A stretch of DNA of 64,000 bases from Candidatus Blautia intestinigallinarum (GTDB lineage Bacteria; Bacillota; Clostridia; Lachnospirales; Lachnospiraceae): the NCBI GenBank assembly GCA_019112635.1, contig DXIX01000014.1:1-64000 (forward strand), written 5' to 3'. The position numbers were made by a program, and so were the translations under genes. Position 1 is the first letter of the stretch, and the number at the start of each line of letters is the position of its first letter. The notes beneath the pieces are model-generated. The model did no database searches and was not told where the DNA came from. It saw only the letters and a program-made list of their open reading frames with translations. Shown here piece after piece: positions 36,040 to 44,253 of the stretch.

Positions 36040-36947
36040 CCAGCGGTTTCTTCTTCCTGCATTTTGCGTCCCGGTTTTCTCTCAGACAGAAACAGACCGG
36101 CTAAAGTCAGCACGATCCCCATCCCGGCGAGAGGGGTAATCTGTTCTCTGAGAATCAGGACAGACGCTGTGACCGTGATCACAGGAACCATATAGATATA
36201 AAGGCTTGTCTTGACTGCTCCCAGCTGCTTCACTGCAAAGTTCCAGGTGACAAAACACAGAGCAGACGCACCCAGGCCCAGGAAAATCAGGTTCAGAAGA
36301 TTCAACGTCGATGTCAGCCTAGACAAATCCAGCTGAAAATCAAAGACGAACAGAGCCGGAATCATAAACAAAATTCCATAGCAGAACACTCTTCTGGTCG
36401 TCAGGATCGTGTGATACCCAAAACTGCTGATCTTCCTGGTCAAAATCGAATAACAAGACCAGATAAAGGCTGCCCCCAGTGCCAGAAGATCACCTGTCGG
36501 GTTGAAGGACACCTTCGTTCCGTTGAAACTGATCAGACAGATTCCTGCCATTGCCGCCACAAACCCAATAAAGAAATCCCGGTGCAGTTTCTCCTCTCCT
36601 TTTAAAAACAGGTGAGTCAAAAGCGCTGTAAAAAATGGCGACACCGACACGATCACTCCCACATTGGACGCCAGTGTGTAGGTCAGCGCAATGTTTTCCA
36701 TCAGATAATAGAGACAGACTCCACACAGCCCCGCTGCCGCAAAAGTAAGCTCCTGGCGCAGGGTCGTCCCACGCATCCGTCGGGGATAGACAATCATCAG
36801 CGCTACAAATCCCATCACAAACCGAAAGAATAAAATTTCCACCGGCTGAAAATCTACCAGCAGAACTTTTGTGGAAATAAATGTTGTTCCCCAGATTAAC
36901 ACTGTCACCAAAGCCGCAAGATGGCCGACCGTATTTTGATTCTTCAT
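36036..36947 (-). CDS. DMT-superfamily transporter (EamA)
   Basis: A 303-residue transporter with ten helices in two EamA repeats. The first repeat begins [12 protein letters not shown] and the second is around [21 protein letters not shown] precedes the start. Members export amino acids or metabolites; the substrate is not predictable. It lies 44 nt after the winged-helix protein gene on the same strand; a possible promoter in the gap has poor spacing. Confidence 0.88.
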   Translation of the reverse strand: MKNQNTVGHLAALVTVLIWGTTFISTKVLLVDFQPVEILFFRFVMGFVALMIVYPRRMRGTTLRQELTFAAAGLCGVCLYYLMENIALTYTLASNVGVIVSVSPFFTALLTHLFLKGEEKLHRDFFIGFVAAMAGICLISFNGTKVSFNPTGDLLALGAAFIWSCYSILTRKISSFGYHTILTTRRVFCYGILFMIPALFVFDFQLDLSRLTSTLNLLNLIFLGLGASALCFVTWNFAVKQLGAVKTSLYIYMVPVITVTASVLILREQITPLAGMGIVLTLAGLFLSERKPGRKMQEEETAG

Positions 36948-36991
36948 CCTCTTCTCCCTCTCCTGTTTCCAAACTATTTTATAATCTCAAA

Positions 36992-38470
36992 TCACTGCAT
37001 TTTATCAACTTTAATTTCTCTCATCTGAAAACCACAAATGGTCATCCAGCGCCGGACCTCCTCCACAGACATTTTACAGGAAGGTCCCAAAACGACTTTT
37101 CGAATCGGCAAATTCTCGTCTGCCTCCACATCCAGACAGGGGACAATTTTTCCATCCCTAACTTCCAGATCAAATTCTCCGGAAGCCAGATCCTGGATCC
37201 GTGACTGTGTCTGTCGGAAAATCAGGCGCCACTCTTTCTCATCATACTGGTCTGTGGCAATCGATTTGTAAATATCATAAATTTTTGACCAGAGTGCCTC
37301 TGAAATCTGGCGATTCTTCTCCCAATCTCTCCTTATGGAATTTTCCTCAAAACGCATCACCAGGTAAGAAGCACATTCCCCAATCATATTCTGCACTTTT
37401 TCACTATCATCCAGTTTACAGACCTTCTGTAATTCTAACAAACCATTGCTCTGATTTGCCTGTCTCATCTTTGTGAAATCCAGCCCCACTAGAATTCCCG
37501 CTTCATCCCCTGCATGTGGGTTCCAGCGGTAACTCATCTTCGTCTCTGCCATCAGTCTCATGACAAAATTCATAGGATTCTCCAAGTCTCGTACATTTTT
37601 AAATACTTCTTCTAGAAAAGAGTTGAATACTCCCTTTGTTTGCTCCCTGTTCAAGGTATGATATTGAAAAGTACGTTCTCCTTCAAATTCGCTCATATCT
37701 TTTTTCTTCTGAGCCTGCTCTCTAATCCTGCCGATTATCTTCTCCGCAGCAGCTGTTCCCTGCAAAGTACACAGATCCCAGAATCGGAACTTTTTGTTTT
37801 TCATTATCTGCAGAAACTCTTCTATCGAGCAATAATGATACAGTATCTCCGGTACTTCCTGATTATCATTTTCTTTGTTTGTCTCCACCTGGTAAATTTT
37901 CGGAGTCTCCTTAAAAACTGTAGAATCCGCAATTGCTTTTTGATTCGCAGGTTTATACTTGCTATTTTTCTGTAGGTATTTCGCACCTTCTTCTGTCAAG
38001 GAATACTGCTTGCGACGGTTCATCTTCACCAACCCAGCGCTTTTTAATATCTGCATCCTTCGGCTGATGTCTGAACGGTTCAAAACAATTCCATACTTTC
38101 TTTCTGCTGTCTTCAGTAATTCTTTTCCCACACAAGCATGCTCTCTTAATTCCAGCAGCAGTTCCCGGATATAGTCCACATGTTCGTCCAGAATATCCAC
38201 CAACGCTTCATACGTAGGATCTTTCAGCCATTCCTGGCCTAATGGTGTGATCTTATACACATAGTCTTCCGTCTCCATAATCAGTCCATAATTGACCAGC
38301 GTTCTCTGAGTCAGACTCATGGTTTTCTCACTTCTTTGTCCAAAAATCTCCTCAAAAAAGCTCTTAAATCTCAGATCCTTTCGCTCTTCCTGATAAAATT
38401 CCAGAATCGTTTTGATCGTTTCCCTCGCACTTCCCATACTCGGCAAATATCCAATATTACTCTTCTCCAT
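36992..38470 (-). CDS. Protein with winged-helix segments and DUF2971-like C-terminus
   Basis: A 492-residue soluble protein I cannot assign to a characterised family. The N-terminal part (about 1-90) has a helix-turn-helix-like segment (SLTQRTLVNYGLI, then YVYKITPLGQEWL). A second winged-helix segment (about 110-170) has NRSDISRRMQILKSAGLVKM and QYSLTEEGAKYL. The C-terminal half (about 205-470) begins LYHYCSIEEFLQIMKNKKFRFWD and contains WNPHAGDEAGILVGLDF and EKEWRLIFRQTQ, a layout like DUF2971. The two-winged-helix front is reminiscent of restriction or regulatory proteins. AAAGGAG precedes the ATG and a near-consensus promoter is present. A defence or stress-sensing role is possible but only inferred. 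Confidence 0.7.
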   Translation of the reverse strand: MEKSNIGYLPSMGSARETIKTILEFYQEERKDLRFKSFFEEIFGQRSEKTMSLTQRTLVNYGLIMETEDYVYKITPLGQEWLKDPTYEALVDILDEHVDYIRELLLELREHACVGKELLKTAERKYGIVLNRSDISRRMQILKSAGLVKMNRRKQYSLTEEGAKYLQKNSKYKPANQKAIADSTVFKETPKIYQVETNKENDNQEVPEILYHYCSIEEFLQIMKNKKFRFWDLCTLQGTAAAEKIIGRIREQAQKKKDMSEFEGERTFQYHTLNREQTKGVFNSFLEEVFKNVRDLENPMNFVMRLMAETKMSYRWNPHAGDEAGILVGLDFTKMRQANQSNGLLELQKVCKLDDSEKVQNMIGECASYLVMRFEENSIRRDWEKNRQISEALWSKIYDIYKSIATDQYDEKEWRLIFRQTQSRIQDLASGEFDLEVRDGKIVPCLDVEADENLPIRKVVLGPSCKMSVEEVRRWMTICGFQMREIKVDKMQ

Positions 38471-38541
38471 ACTTTCTCCTTTATCTTAAACTATGACCAT
38501 ATCCGCAACACGAGCCACATCGAGCACTACATCCATTTTAT

Positions 38542-38570
38542 ATTATATATTGCAAGTATACGGCAGTCAA
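38542..38570 (-). promoter_or_regulatory. Promoter of the winged-helix/DUF2971-like gene
   Basis: On the minus strand TTGACT (38565-38570) and TATAAT (38542-38547) are exactly 17 nt apart, about 70 nt before the start codon. Confidence 0.8.
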
Positions 38571-38668
38571 TATCGACACAAAATCTTCCCATTTCTGCTG
38601 CTTTATATCCGTTTTTCCGTAATCAGACTATTCATCTCCAATTTAGGATACACATTCCGGACAAAATA

Positions 38669-38677
38669 TGTTATACT
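38669..38677 (+). promoter_or_regulatory. Extended -10 promoter of the dehydratase-like operon
   Basis: TGTTATACT is an extended -10 motif without a strong -35. The start would lie near 38684, giving a leader of about 45 nt. Confidence 0.6.
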
Positions 38678-38688
38678 ACATGTTTAGG

Positions 38689-38704
38689 TCAGGAATTATC
38701 CTGA
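38689..38704. promoter_or_regulatory. Palindrome in the leader of the dehydratase-like operon
   Basis: TCAGGAATTATCCTGA has 6-bp inverted arms (TCAGGA/TCCTGA) around ATTA. It lies just after the predicted transcription start and could be an operator or a small leader hairpin. Confidence 0.35.
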
Positions 38705-38728
38705 TCTCAGTAAAGACGAGGTGAAAAA

Positions 38729-40003
38729 ATGTTTGTTGTAGATAAATATATCGACTACGTGAAAGATGAGGCAATCCAACATCCCGAGAAGAGCTGGGAC
38801 AAAATTCTTCTGGGATTCAAGGCAAACAAATGGCGCACCAGGCTGCTGCCCAACAAAAATATCTCCAAAGGCTATCAGAAGCTGGAGAGCATGATGATGG
38901 GCCTGGTGGCCGACTCACTGAGCCGGGAAGGCAGCTACGTGTGGGGAAATATTTTCGCCCCCTGTGAATTGATGCAGTGTTTCGGCCTGCGCACCCTATC
39001 CATCGAATGTCTCTCCTGCTACATGAGCGGTTATCATCTGGAGGACTATTTTATCGATTATGCCCAGAATATCGGCATCGCCCCCACTCTGTGTTCCTAT
39101 CACAAAACTTTCGTGGGCGGCGTGGAGAGCAAAGTAGTGCAAAAGCCGGAATATGCAGTCACTACTTCTCTCTCCTGTGACGGTAACTTAAATACCTTCC
39201 GCTATCTGGAGAAAAAGGCAAAAGTGCCCTTCACCTTCCTGGACGTTCCCTACGCAGACGATGTAGACTCCATCTCCTATCTGGCAGACCAGCTGAGACA
39301 GCTTGCAAAAACTCTGGAGGAACGAACCGGAAGAAAATTCCAGGAAGAACAGCTAAAAGAAATCCTGAGAACCGAAAATGAGACACGGGCAGAACTCATG
39401 AAATTCTTCGATTACCAGAAAACTTACTACTATCCCGGTGAACTGATCAGCCATCTCTACATGATGATGGGAATGCATCTGCTCATCGGAACCAGAGAAT
39501 TTCTGGATCTGATCCGTTTTATGAACGAAGAGATTCAAAAGGCCCCTCTCTTCGAGGGAAAACGAATCCTGTGGATTCACCTGATGCCGTTTTATCAGGA
39601 AAGCCTGAAAAAATATTTTAACTCCAGCAAAAAATACCAGATTATCGCCAGCGATATCATCCTGGATTTCATGGAGGAACTGGACGCAGAGCATCCATTT
39701 GAAGCTCTGGCCCGCAAGATCATCAAGAACCTGTACAACGGCTCCTATGCCTACAAAGCCAAGATGATCGGGCAGCTGGCCGATCATCTGAAGCCGGACG
39801 CCGTCATCCATTTCTGTCACTGGGGCTGCAAACAGGCCTCCGGAGGCAGTGTCCTTCTGAAAGAAAAAATGCAGGAAATGAACATTCCCATGCTGATTCT
39901 GGATGGAGACGGAATTGACAAACGCAACAGCCACGACGGCCAGATCAAAACCCGTCTGGAAGCTTTTCTGGAATTAATCGAGACAGGAGATGTGACATGT
40001 TAG
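38729..40003 (+). CDS. 2-hydroxyacyl-CoA dehydratase-like / double-cubane cluster protein
   Basis: A 424-residue protein of the HgdB/YjiM superfamily. Cysteines that could ligate iron-sulfur clusters occur in APCELMQCF, IECLSCYMSG, LSCDGN and HFCHWGCKQASGG. Relatives are subunits of (R)-2-hydroxyacyl-CoA dehydratases and the double-cubane cluster proteins that reduce small substrates after ATP-driven activation. GAGGTG precedes the ATG. Its stop overlaps the start of the activase fusion by 7 nt, so the two are made together. No CoA-transferase is nearby, which makes a classical amino-acid fermentation role less likely. Confidence 0.82.
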   Translation: MFVVDKYIDYVKDEAIQHPEKSWDKILLGFKANKWRTRLLPNKNISKGYQKLESMMMGLVADSLSREGSYVWGNIFAPCELMQCFGLRTLSIECLSCYMSGYHLEDYFIDYAQNIGIAPTLCSYHKTFVGGVESKVVQKPEYAVTTSLSCDGNLNTFRYLEKKAKVPFTFLDVPYADDVDSISYLADQLRQLAKTLEERTGRKFQEEQLKEILRTENETRAELMKFFDYQKTYYYPGELISHLYMMMGMHLLIGTREFLDLIRFMNEEIQKAPLFEGKRILWIHLMPFYQESLKKYFNSSKKYQIIASDIILDFMEELDAEHPFEALARKIIKNLYNGSYAYKAKMIGQLADHLKPDAVIHFCHWGCKQASGGSVLLKEKMQEMNIPMLILDGDGIDKRNSHDGQIKTRLEAFLELIETGDVTC

Positions 40004-41667
40004 GATATATCTGTAAATATGCCCCCATAGAGATTTTTCAGTCTATGGGAGTGGAAATCAAAAGAATTGAACCATCAGTCACCAATTTCACACAGGCAGA
40101 TATGAAAATGCATCCCAATATCTGCAGTTTCGCAAAGGGTGTCCTGGAAGATGTGCTGGCAAAAGATTACGAAGGTGTTATTCTCACCACCTGCTGCGAC
40201 AGCATCCGGCGCCTTTACGATGTGCTCCGGGAAGAACTGCCGGACAAATTCATCTACATTCTGGATACTCCCCGGATTACCAAAGACGCCGGCATCGCTC
40301 TCTATGAGAAACGGATCCGGAATATGATCGAGGAATACGAGGAATTCTCCGGCAGAAAGTTTGAGGAAAACAAACTCGCCGAAATCCTCCGGGTAAAGCA
40401 AAAAGAACAGAGTATTTCCATTCAGCCCGGCAGACCAAATATCGGAATTCTGGGAGCCAGAGCCAATGAGGCCATCTCAGGGATTCTAAACGAGAAGGGG
40501 GCGAACGTGGCTTTTGATCTCACCTGCACAGGTCTTCGCCGAAAATATCTGCTGGAGCCAGACCAAATTCTCACGGGATACACCCGGGGACTCCTCAGCC
40601 AGTTTCCCTGCATGCGTATGGAAGCTGCTGCCGGCAGAGACGAATTGATTGAGCGGTATGCCCAGAGTGTGGATGGTATCATCTACCATACCGTTCAGTT
40701 CTGTGATAATTATTCCTATGAATATGCCTGGCTGAAAAAGGTTCTAAATAAACCGATTCTTCAGCTGGAAACAGACTACACAAAACAAAGCTACGGGCAG
40801 GTGCTGACGAGAATCGAGGCTTTTCTGGAATCTCTCTCACCCTCCCCTGGCCAAGACGATATAATCAGAAAGGGAGAGACAGGTACTATGTACGTAATGG
40901 GAATTGACAGCGGTTCCACGTCCACGAATGCGGTTATCATGGATGAGAACCGGAAAATTATTGCTTCCGCCGTGGTCCGCACCGGCGCCAAATCCGGCGA
41001 GAGTGCACAGAGAATCTTAAAAGAAGTTCTGCAAAAAGCAGGCTGCACCCGGGAAGACATCTCCTGGATCGTATCCACCGGATATGGACGGGTGAGCATT
41101 CCCTTTGCCGATGAAAATGTGACCGAGATCAGCTGCCATGGACGCGGCGCCCATTATTTCAATCCTGCTGTGCGCACCATCCTGGATATCGGCGGCCAGG
41201 ACAGCAAAGCCATCAAACTGAATGAAGCCGGCGAAGTATCTGATTTCGTCATGAATGATAAATGTGCCGCCGGAACAGGGCGTTTTCTGGAAATGATCGC
41301 CCGCTCCCTGGAAATTGATGTGGACGAGCTGGGCCCCATCGCCCTGCAGTCCACAGAAGAAATTGAGATCACCAGTATGTGTTCTGTATTCGCGGAATCT
41401 GAAGTGATCTCCCTGATCGCAAATAACAAGGAAAAAGCCGATATCGCAAACGGCATCTGCCGTGCCATCGCAAATAAGGCGTTCTCTCTCATGAAGCGTG
41501 TGGGAATGGAAGAGGAATTCATGATGACCGGAGGTGTCGCCAAGAACCCGGGAGTCGTGAAAGCGGTGGAAGACAAAATCCACGCAAAACTCTATATCTG
41601 CGATGAGCCTGAAATCGTAGGCGCAGCCGGGGCAGCATTATACGCCCTGGACAAGTTCTCAAAATAA
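39997..41667 (+). CDS. Fusion of dehydratase-like domain and ATP-dependent activase (HgdC type)
   Basis: A 556-residue two-part protein. Residues 1 to about 290 are a second HgdB-like domain (CCDSIRRLYDVL, FCDNYSYEYAWLKK). Residues 298-556 are a complete activase of the BadF/BadG/HgdC ASKHA ATPase fold: MGIDSGSTSTNAVIMD, ILDIGGQDSKAIKL, MNDKCAAGTGRFLE and SMCSVFAESEVISL. The two cysteines in the last motifs normally hold a 4Fe-4S cluster shared by a dimer. The activase hydrolyses ATP to inject a low-potential electron into the partner. An ATG at 40888, preceded by AAGGGAGAG 9 nt upstream, could also start a free 259-residue activase. Confidence 0.87.
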   Translation: MLGYICKYAPIEIFQSMGVEIKRIEPSVTNFTQADMKMHPNICSFAKGVLEDVLAKDYEGVILTTCCDSIRRLYDVLREELPDKFIYILDTPRITKDAGIALYEKRIRNMIEEYEEFSGRKFEENKLAEILRVKQKEQSISIQPGRPNIGILGARANEAISGILNEKGANVAFDLTCTGLRRKYLLEPDQILTGYTRGLLSQFPCMRMEAAAGRDELIERYAQSVDGIIYHTVQFCDNYSYEYAWLKKVLNKPILQLETDYTKQSYGQVLTRIEAFLESLSPSPGQDDIIRKGETGTMYVMGIDSGSTSTNAVIMDENRKIIASAVVRTGAKSGESAQRILKEVLQKAGCTREDISWIVSTGYGRVSIPFADENVTEISCHGRGAHYFNPAVRTILDIGGQDSKAIKLNEAGEVSDFVMNDKCAAGTGRFLEMIARSLEIDVDELGPIALQSTEEIEITSMCSVFAESEVISLIANNKEKADIANGICRAIANKAFSLMKRVGMEEEFMMTGGVAKNPGVVKAVEDKIHAKLYICDEPEIVGAAGAALYALDKFSK

Positions 41668-41692
41668 CACCCAATCGGATTCTTCAGAAATT

Positions 41693-41758
41693 AAAAATCC
41701 GGATACCCCGTCTCCAGATTTCCTATGCGAAACTAGAGCGTTGTATCCGGATTTTTTT
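41693..41758. terminator. Bidirectional terminator between activase fusion and flavodoxin genes
   Basis: AAAAATCCGGATAC (41693-41706) pairs with GTATCCGGATTTTT (41743-41756) over a 36-nt loop and ends in a T-run; the A-run on the other side gives a T-run on the minus strand. Confidence 0.82.
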
Positions 41759-41768
41759 CCGTCTCTGA

Positions 41769-42287
41769 TTATTCTTCGCTTTCTTTTAACCACTCGGCAA
41801 TCAGCTCTTTGGATGACGCAGCCTCGCTGCCCCTCACCGAGAGTCCTTTCTTTAAGACTGCTCCCGGGCAGAGTCTTTGAATATCTTTCTCACTGCTTCC
41901 CATTCCACTTCCCTCATTGGTGCACAGCGGAAGGATTGTCTTGCCTGAGAAATCATACATTTCCAGGAATGTAAATACAGCCATGGGCATAGTCCCGCAG
42001 TAGTTGGGATATGCCAGGATTATGCGGTCATACCCGTCAATCTGTTCCGGTGCCCCCACAATCTTTGGCCTTGCATCTGCCTTCCAGTCCTTCTTTGCCT
42101 CCTCCACACAGGCTTTATAGCCTGCGGAATAAGGAGTCTCCATCTGAATCTTGTACACATCGGCGTCCACCAGATCCTTCATCTGTCCCACAGCCACTTC
42201 TGTGTTTCCCACTTCTATATACCGCAGGGTGCCGCCGAAATAATTCTCATCTGCCCTTGAAAAATAAGAAATCAACGTCTTACTCAT
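41769..42287 (-). CDS. Flavodoxin
   Basis: A 172-residue flavodoxin of the Flavodoxin_4 type. It opens with LISYFSRADENYFGG, which would be the phosphate-binding region for FMN; DGYDRIILAYPNYCGTMPM and LPLCTNEGSGMGSS are further family motifs. It carries electrons or serves as an FMN-dependent reductase. The ATG at 42287 lies inside the last codons of thrS (8-nt overlap) with an AAGGGA site within thrS, so its translation is tied to thrS. A longer frame starting at 42377 is entirely inside thrS and was rejected. Confidence 0.88.
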   Translation of the reverse strand: MSKTLISYFSRADENYFGGTLRYIEVGNTEVAVGQMKDLVDADVYKIQMETPYSAGYKACVEEAKKDWKADARPKIVGAPEQIDGYDRIILAYPNYCGTMPMAVFTFLEMYDFSGKTILPLCTNEGSGMGSSEKDIQRLCPGAVLKKGLSVRGSEAASSKELIAEWLKESEE

Positions 42288-44202
42288 TTTTTTCTTCCCT
42301 TCTCTGTCTGGTCCGAATCTCTTCTTTGACAGCCTGCACAAAGGCATCCAGACTCTTCTGGCCTTCATCACCTTCAAATCTGCTGCGGACAGAGACCACT
42401 TTGCTCTCTTCTTCCTTCTGGCCGACTACGAGCATATAAGGAATTCTCTCATTTCTCGCCTCACGGATCTTATATCCGATCTTCTCCGCACGCTCATCGA
42501 TCTCACAGCGGATTCCCTCTGCTTTCAGGCGGTCCATCACCTGATGTGCATAATCCAGATATTTATCAGAAATAGGCAGTACCTTCACCTGTACAGGCGC
42601 CAGCCAGGTCGGGAATTTTCCTGCAAAATGCTCTGTCAGAATTCCAATGAAACGCTCAATGGATCCAAAGCATACTCTGTGAATCATGATCGGGCGGTGA
42701 ATCTCTCCGTCTGCCCCGATGTATTCCGCCTCAAACCGCTGCGGAAGCTGGAAATCCAACTGAATGGTACCGCACTGCCAGGTTCTGCCGATGGCATCTA
42801 CCAGGTGGAAGTCAATCTTCGGACCATAGAATGCGCCGTCGCCCTCATTGATGGTATAGTCCAGATTCATATCCTCCAGAGCCTCGCGCAGTCCATTGGT
42901 CGCCATCTCCCAGTCCTCATCACTTCCCATGGAATCCTCCGGTCTTGTGGAAAGCTCGATGAAATACTGGAATCCAAACAACTCATATACTTCTGAGATC
43001 AGGCGCACTACACCCTTGATCTCATCACGGATCTGCTCCGGTGTCATGAAGATGTGGGCATCATCCTGATTAAAGCATCTCACACGCATCAGACCATGCA
43101 GAGCACCTGATTTCTCATGGCGATGCACCAGTCCCACTTCCGCCAGACGCAGAGGCAGCTCACGGTAGGAACGGGGCTGTGATTTGTAAACCAGCATTCC
43201 TCCTGGACAGTTCATTGGTTTGATCGCGAAGTCCTCTCCGTCAATCTGGGTGGTATACATATTCTCCTTATAATGATCCCAGTGTCCGGAAGTCTCCCAC
43301 AGATGGCGGTTCAGGATCATCGGTGTGGAAATCTCCACATAGCCTTCTCTCTCATGAATCTCCCGCCAGTACTCCATCAGTGTGTTTTTCAGCACCATTC
43401 CCTTTGGCAGGAAGAACGGGAAGCCTGGTCCCTCCTCAGAGAACATAAACAGGTTCAGCTCTTTTCCCAGTTTTCTGTGATCTCTCTTCTTCGCTTCCTC
43501 CAGCATGTGAACATAAGCTTTCAGCTCGGAATTCTTGGTGTAAGCAGTTCCATAGATTCTGGTCAGCATCTTGTTCTTCTCGTTTCCTCTCCAGTAAGCT
43601 CCCGCAAGCTTCATCAGCTTGATCGCTTTCACTGGTTTTGTGGACATCAGATGAGGACCTGCGCACAGGTCTGTGAACTCACCCTGGCGGTACAGACTGA
43701 TCACAGCATCCTCTGGGAGATCTTCAATCAGCTCCACTTTATATGGTTCATTCTTCTCCTGGAAAAACTTAATTGCCTCCTCTCTGGGAAGTTCGAATCT
43801 CTCAAGAGTCAGATTTTCTTTCACAATTTTCTTCATCTCTGCCTCAATAGCGGCAAAATCATCCGTGGTCAGCACTTTTTCGCTGTCCACATCGTAATAA
43901 AATCCGTCATCGATGGAAGGACCGATCGCCAGTTTTGTCTCCGGGTACAGTCTTTTGATCGCCTGCGCCATGATATGTGCGGCAGTATGACGGAAGGCAT
44001 CTCTTCCACCCTTATCTTCAAAAGTCAGGATATTCAGGGAGCAGTCCTTGTCCACCATAGTACGCAGATCCACACGCTCTCCATCAATCTCACCTGCACA
44101 GGCAACTCTTGCCAGCCCTTCACTGATATCTTTTGCGATATCAAAGACACTTTTTGCCTGTTCATATTCCTTCACTGAGCCATCTTTCAATGTGATTTTC
44201 AT
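42280..44202 (-). CDS. thrS: Threonyl-tRNA synthetase
   Basis: A 640-residue class II synthetase. Domains in order: TGS (1-60), editing domain with HTAAHIMAQAIKRLYP (about 70-220), catalytic core with MNCPGGMLVYKSQPRSYREL and RCFNQDDAHIF (about 245-535), and the anticodon-binding domain with VQVKVLPISDKYLDYA (about 540-640). It charges tRNA-Thr and edits mischarged serine. Only 51 nt separate it from nrdJ upstream; no T-box leader fits there, so it is probably read from the nrdJ transcript. Confidence 0.97.
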   Translation of the reverse strand: MKITLKDGSVKEYEQAKSVFDIAKDISEGLARVACAGEIDGERVDLRTMVDKDCSLNILTFEDKGGRDAFRHTAAHIMAQAIKRLYPETKLAIGPSIDDGFYYDVDSEKVLTTDDFAAIEAEMKKIVKENLTLERFELPREEAIKFFQEKNEPYKVELIEDLPEDAVISLYRQGEFTDLCAGPHLMSTKPVKAIKLMKLAGAYWRGNEKNKMLTRIYGTAYTKNSELKAYVHMLEEAKKRDHRKLGKELNLFMFSEEGPGFPFFLPKGMVLKNTLMEYWREIHEREGYVEISTPMILNRHLWETSGHWDHYKENMYTTQIDGEDFAIKPMNCPGGMLVYKSQPRSYRELPLRLAEVGLVHRHEKSGALHGLMRVRCFNQDDAHIFMTPEQIRDEIKGVVRLISEVYELFGFQYFIELSTRPEDSMGSDEDWEMATNGLREALEDMNLDYTINEGDGAFYGPKIDFHLVDAIGRTWQCGTIQLDFQLPQRFEAEYIGADGEIHRPIMIHRVCFGSIERFIGILTEHFAGKFPTWLAPVQVKVLPISDKYLDYAHQVMDRLKAEGIRCEIDERAEKIGYKIREARNERIPYMLVVGQKEEESKVVSVRSRFEGDEGQKSLDAFVQAVKEEIRTRQRREEKNE

Positions 44203-44253
44203 GTTCTTTTCTCCTTTCTGCTGTTCCCACTGTGCATTCCCGGCCGGAAATAT

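Noticed and set aside
36948..36991. Separate promoter for the EamA transporter gene
   Set aside because: TTGATA and TATAAA are present but 19 nt apart, a poor spacing; read-through from the upstream gene is as likely.
42288..42377. Longer N-terminus for flavodoxin
   Set aside because: The extra 30 codons lie wholly within thrS and do not resemble flavodoxin; the ATG at 42287 has a good ribosome site and starts at the FMN motif.
44203..44253. T-box leader for thrS
   Set aside because: Only 51 nt lie between nrdJ and thrS, too short for a T-box, and no T-box motif is seen.
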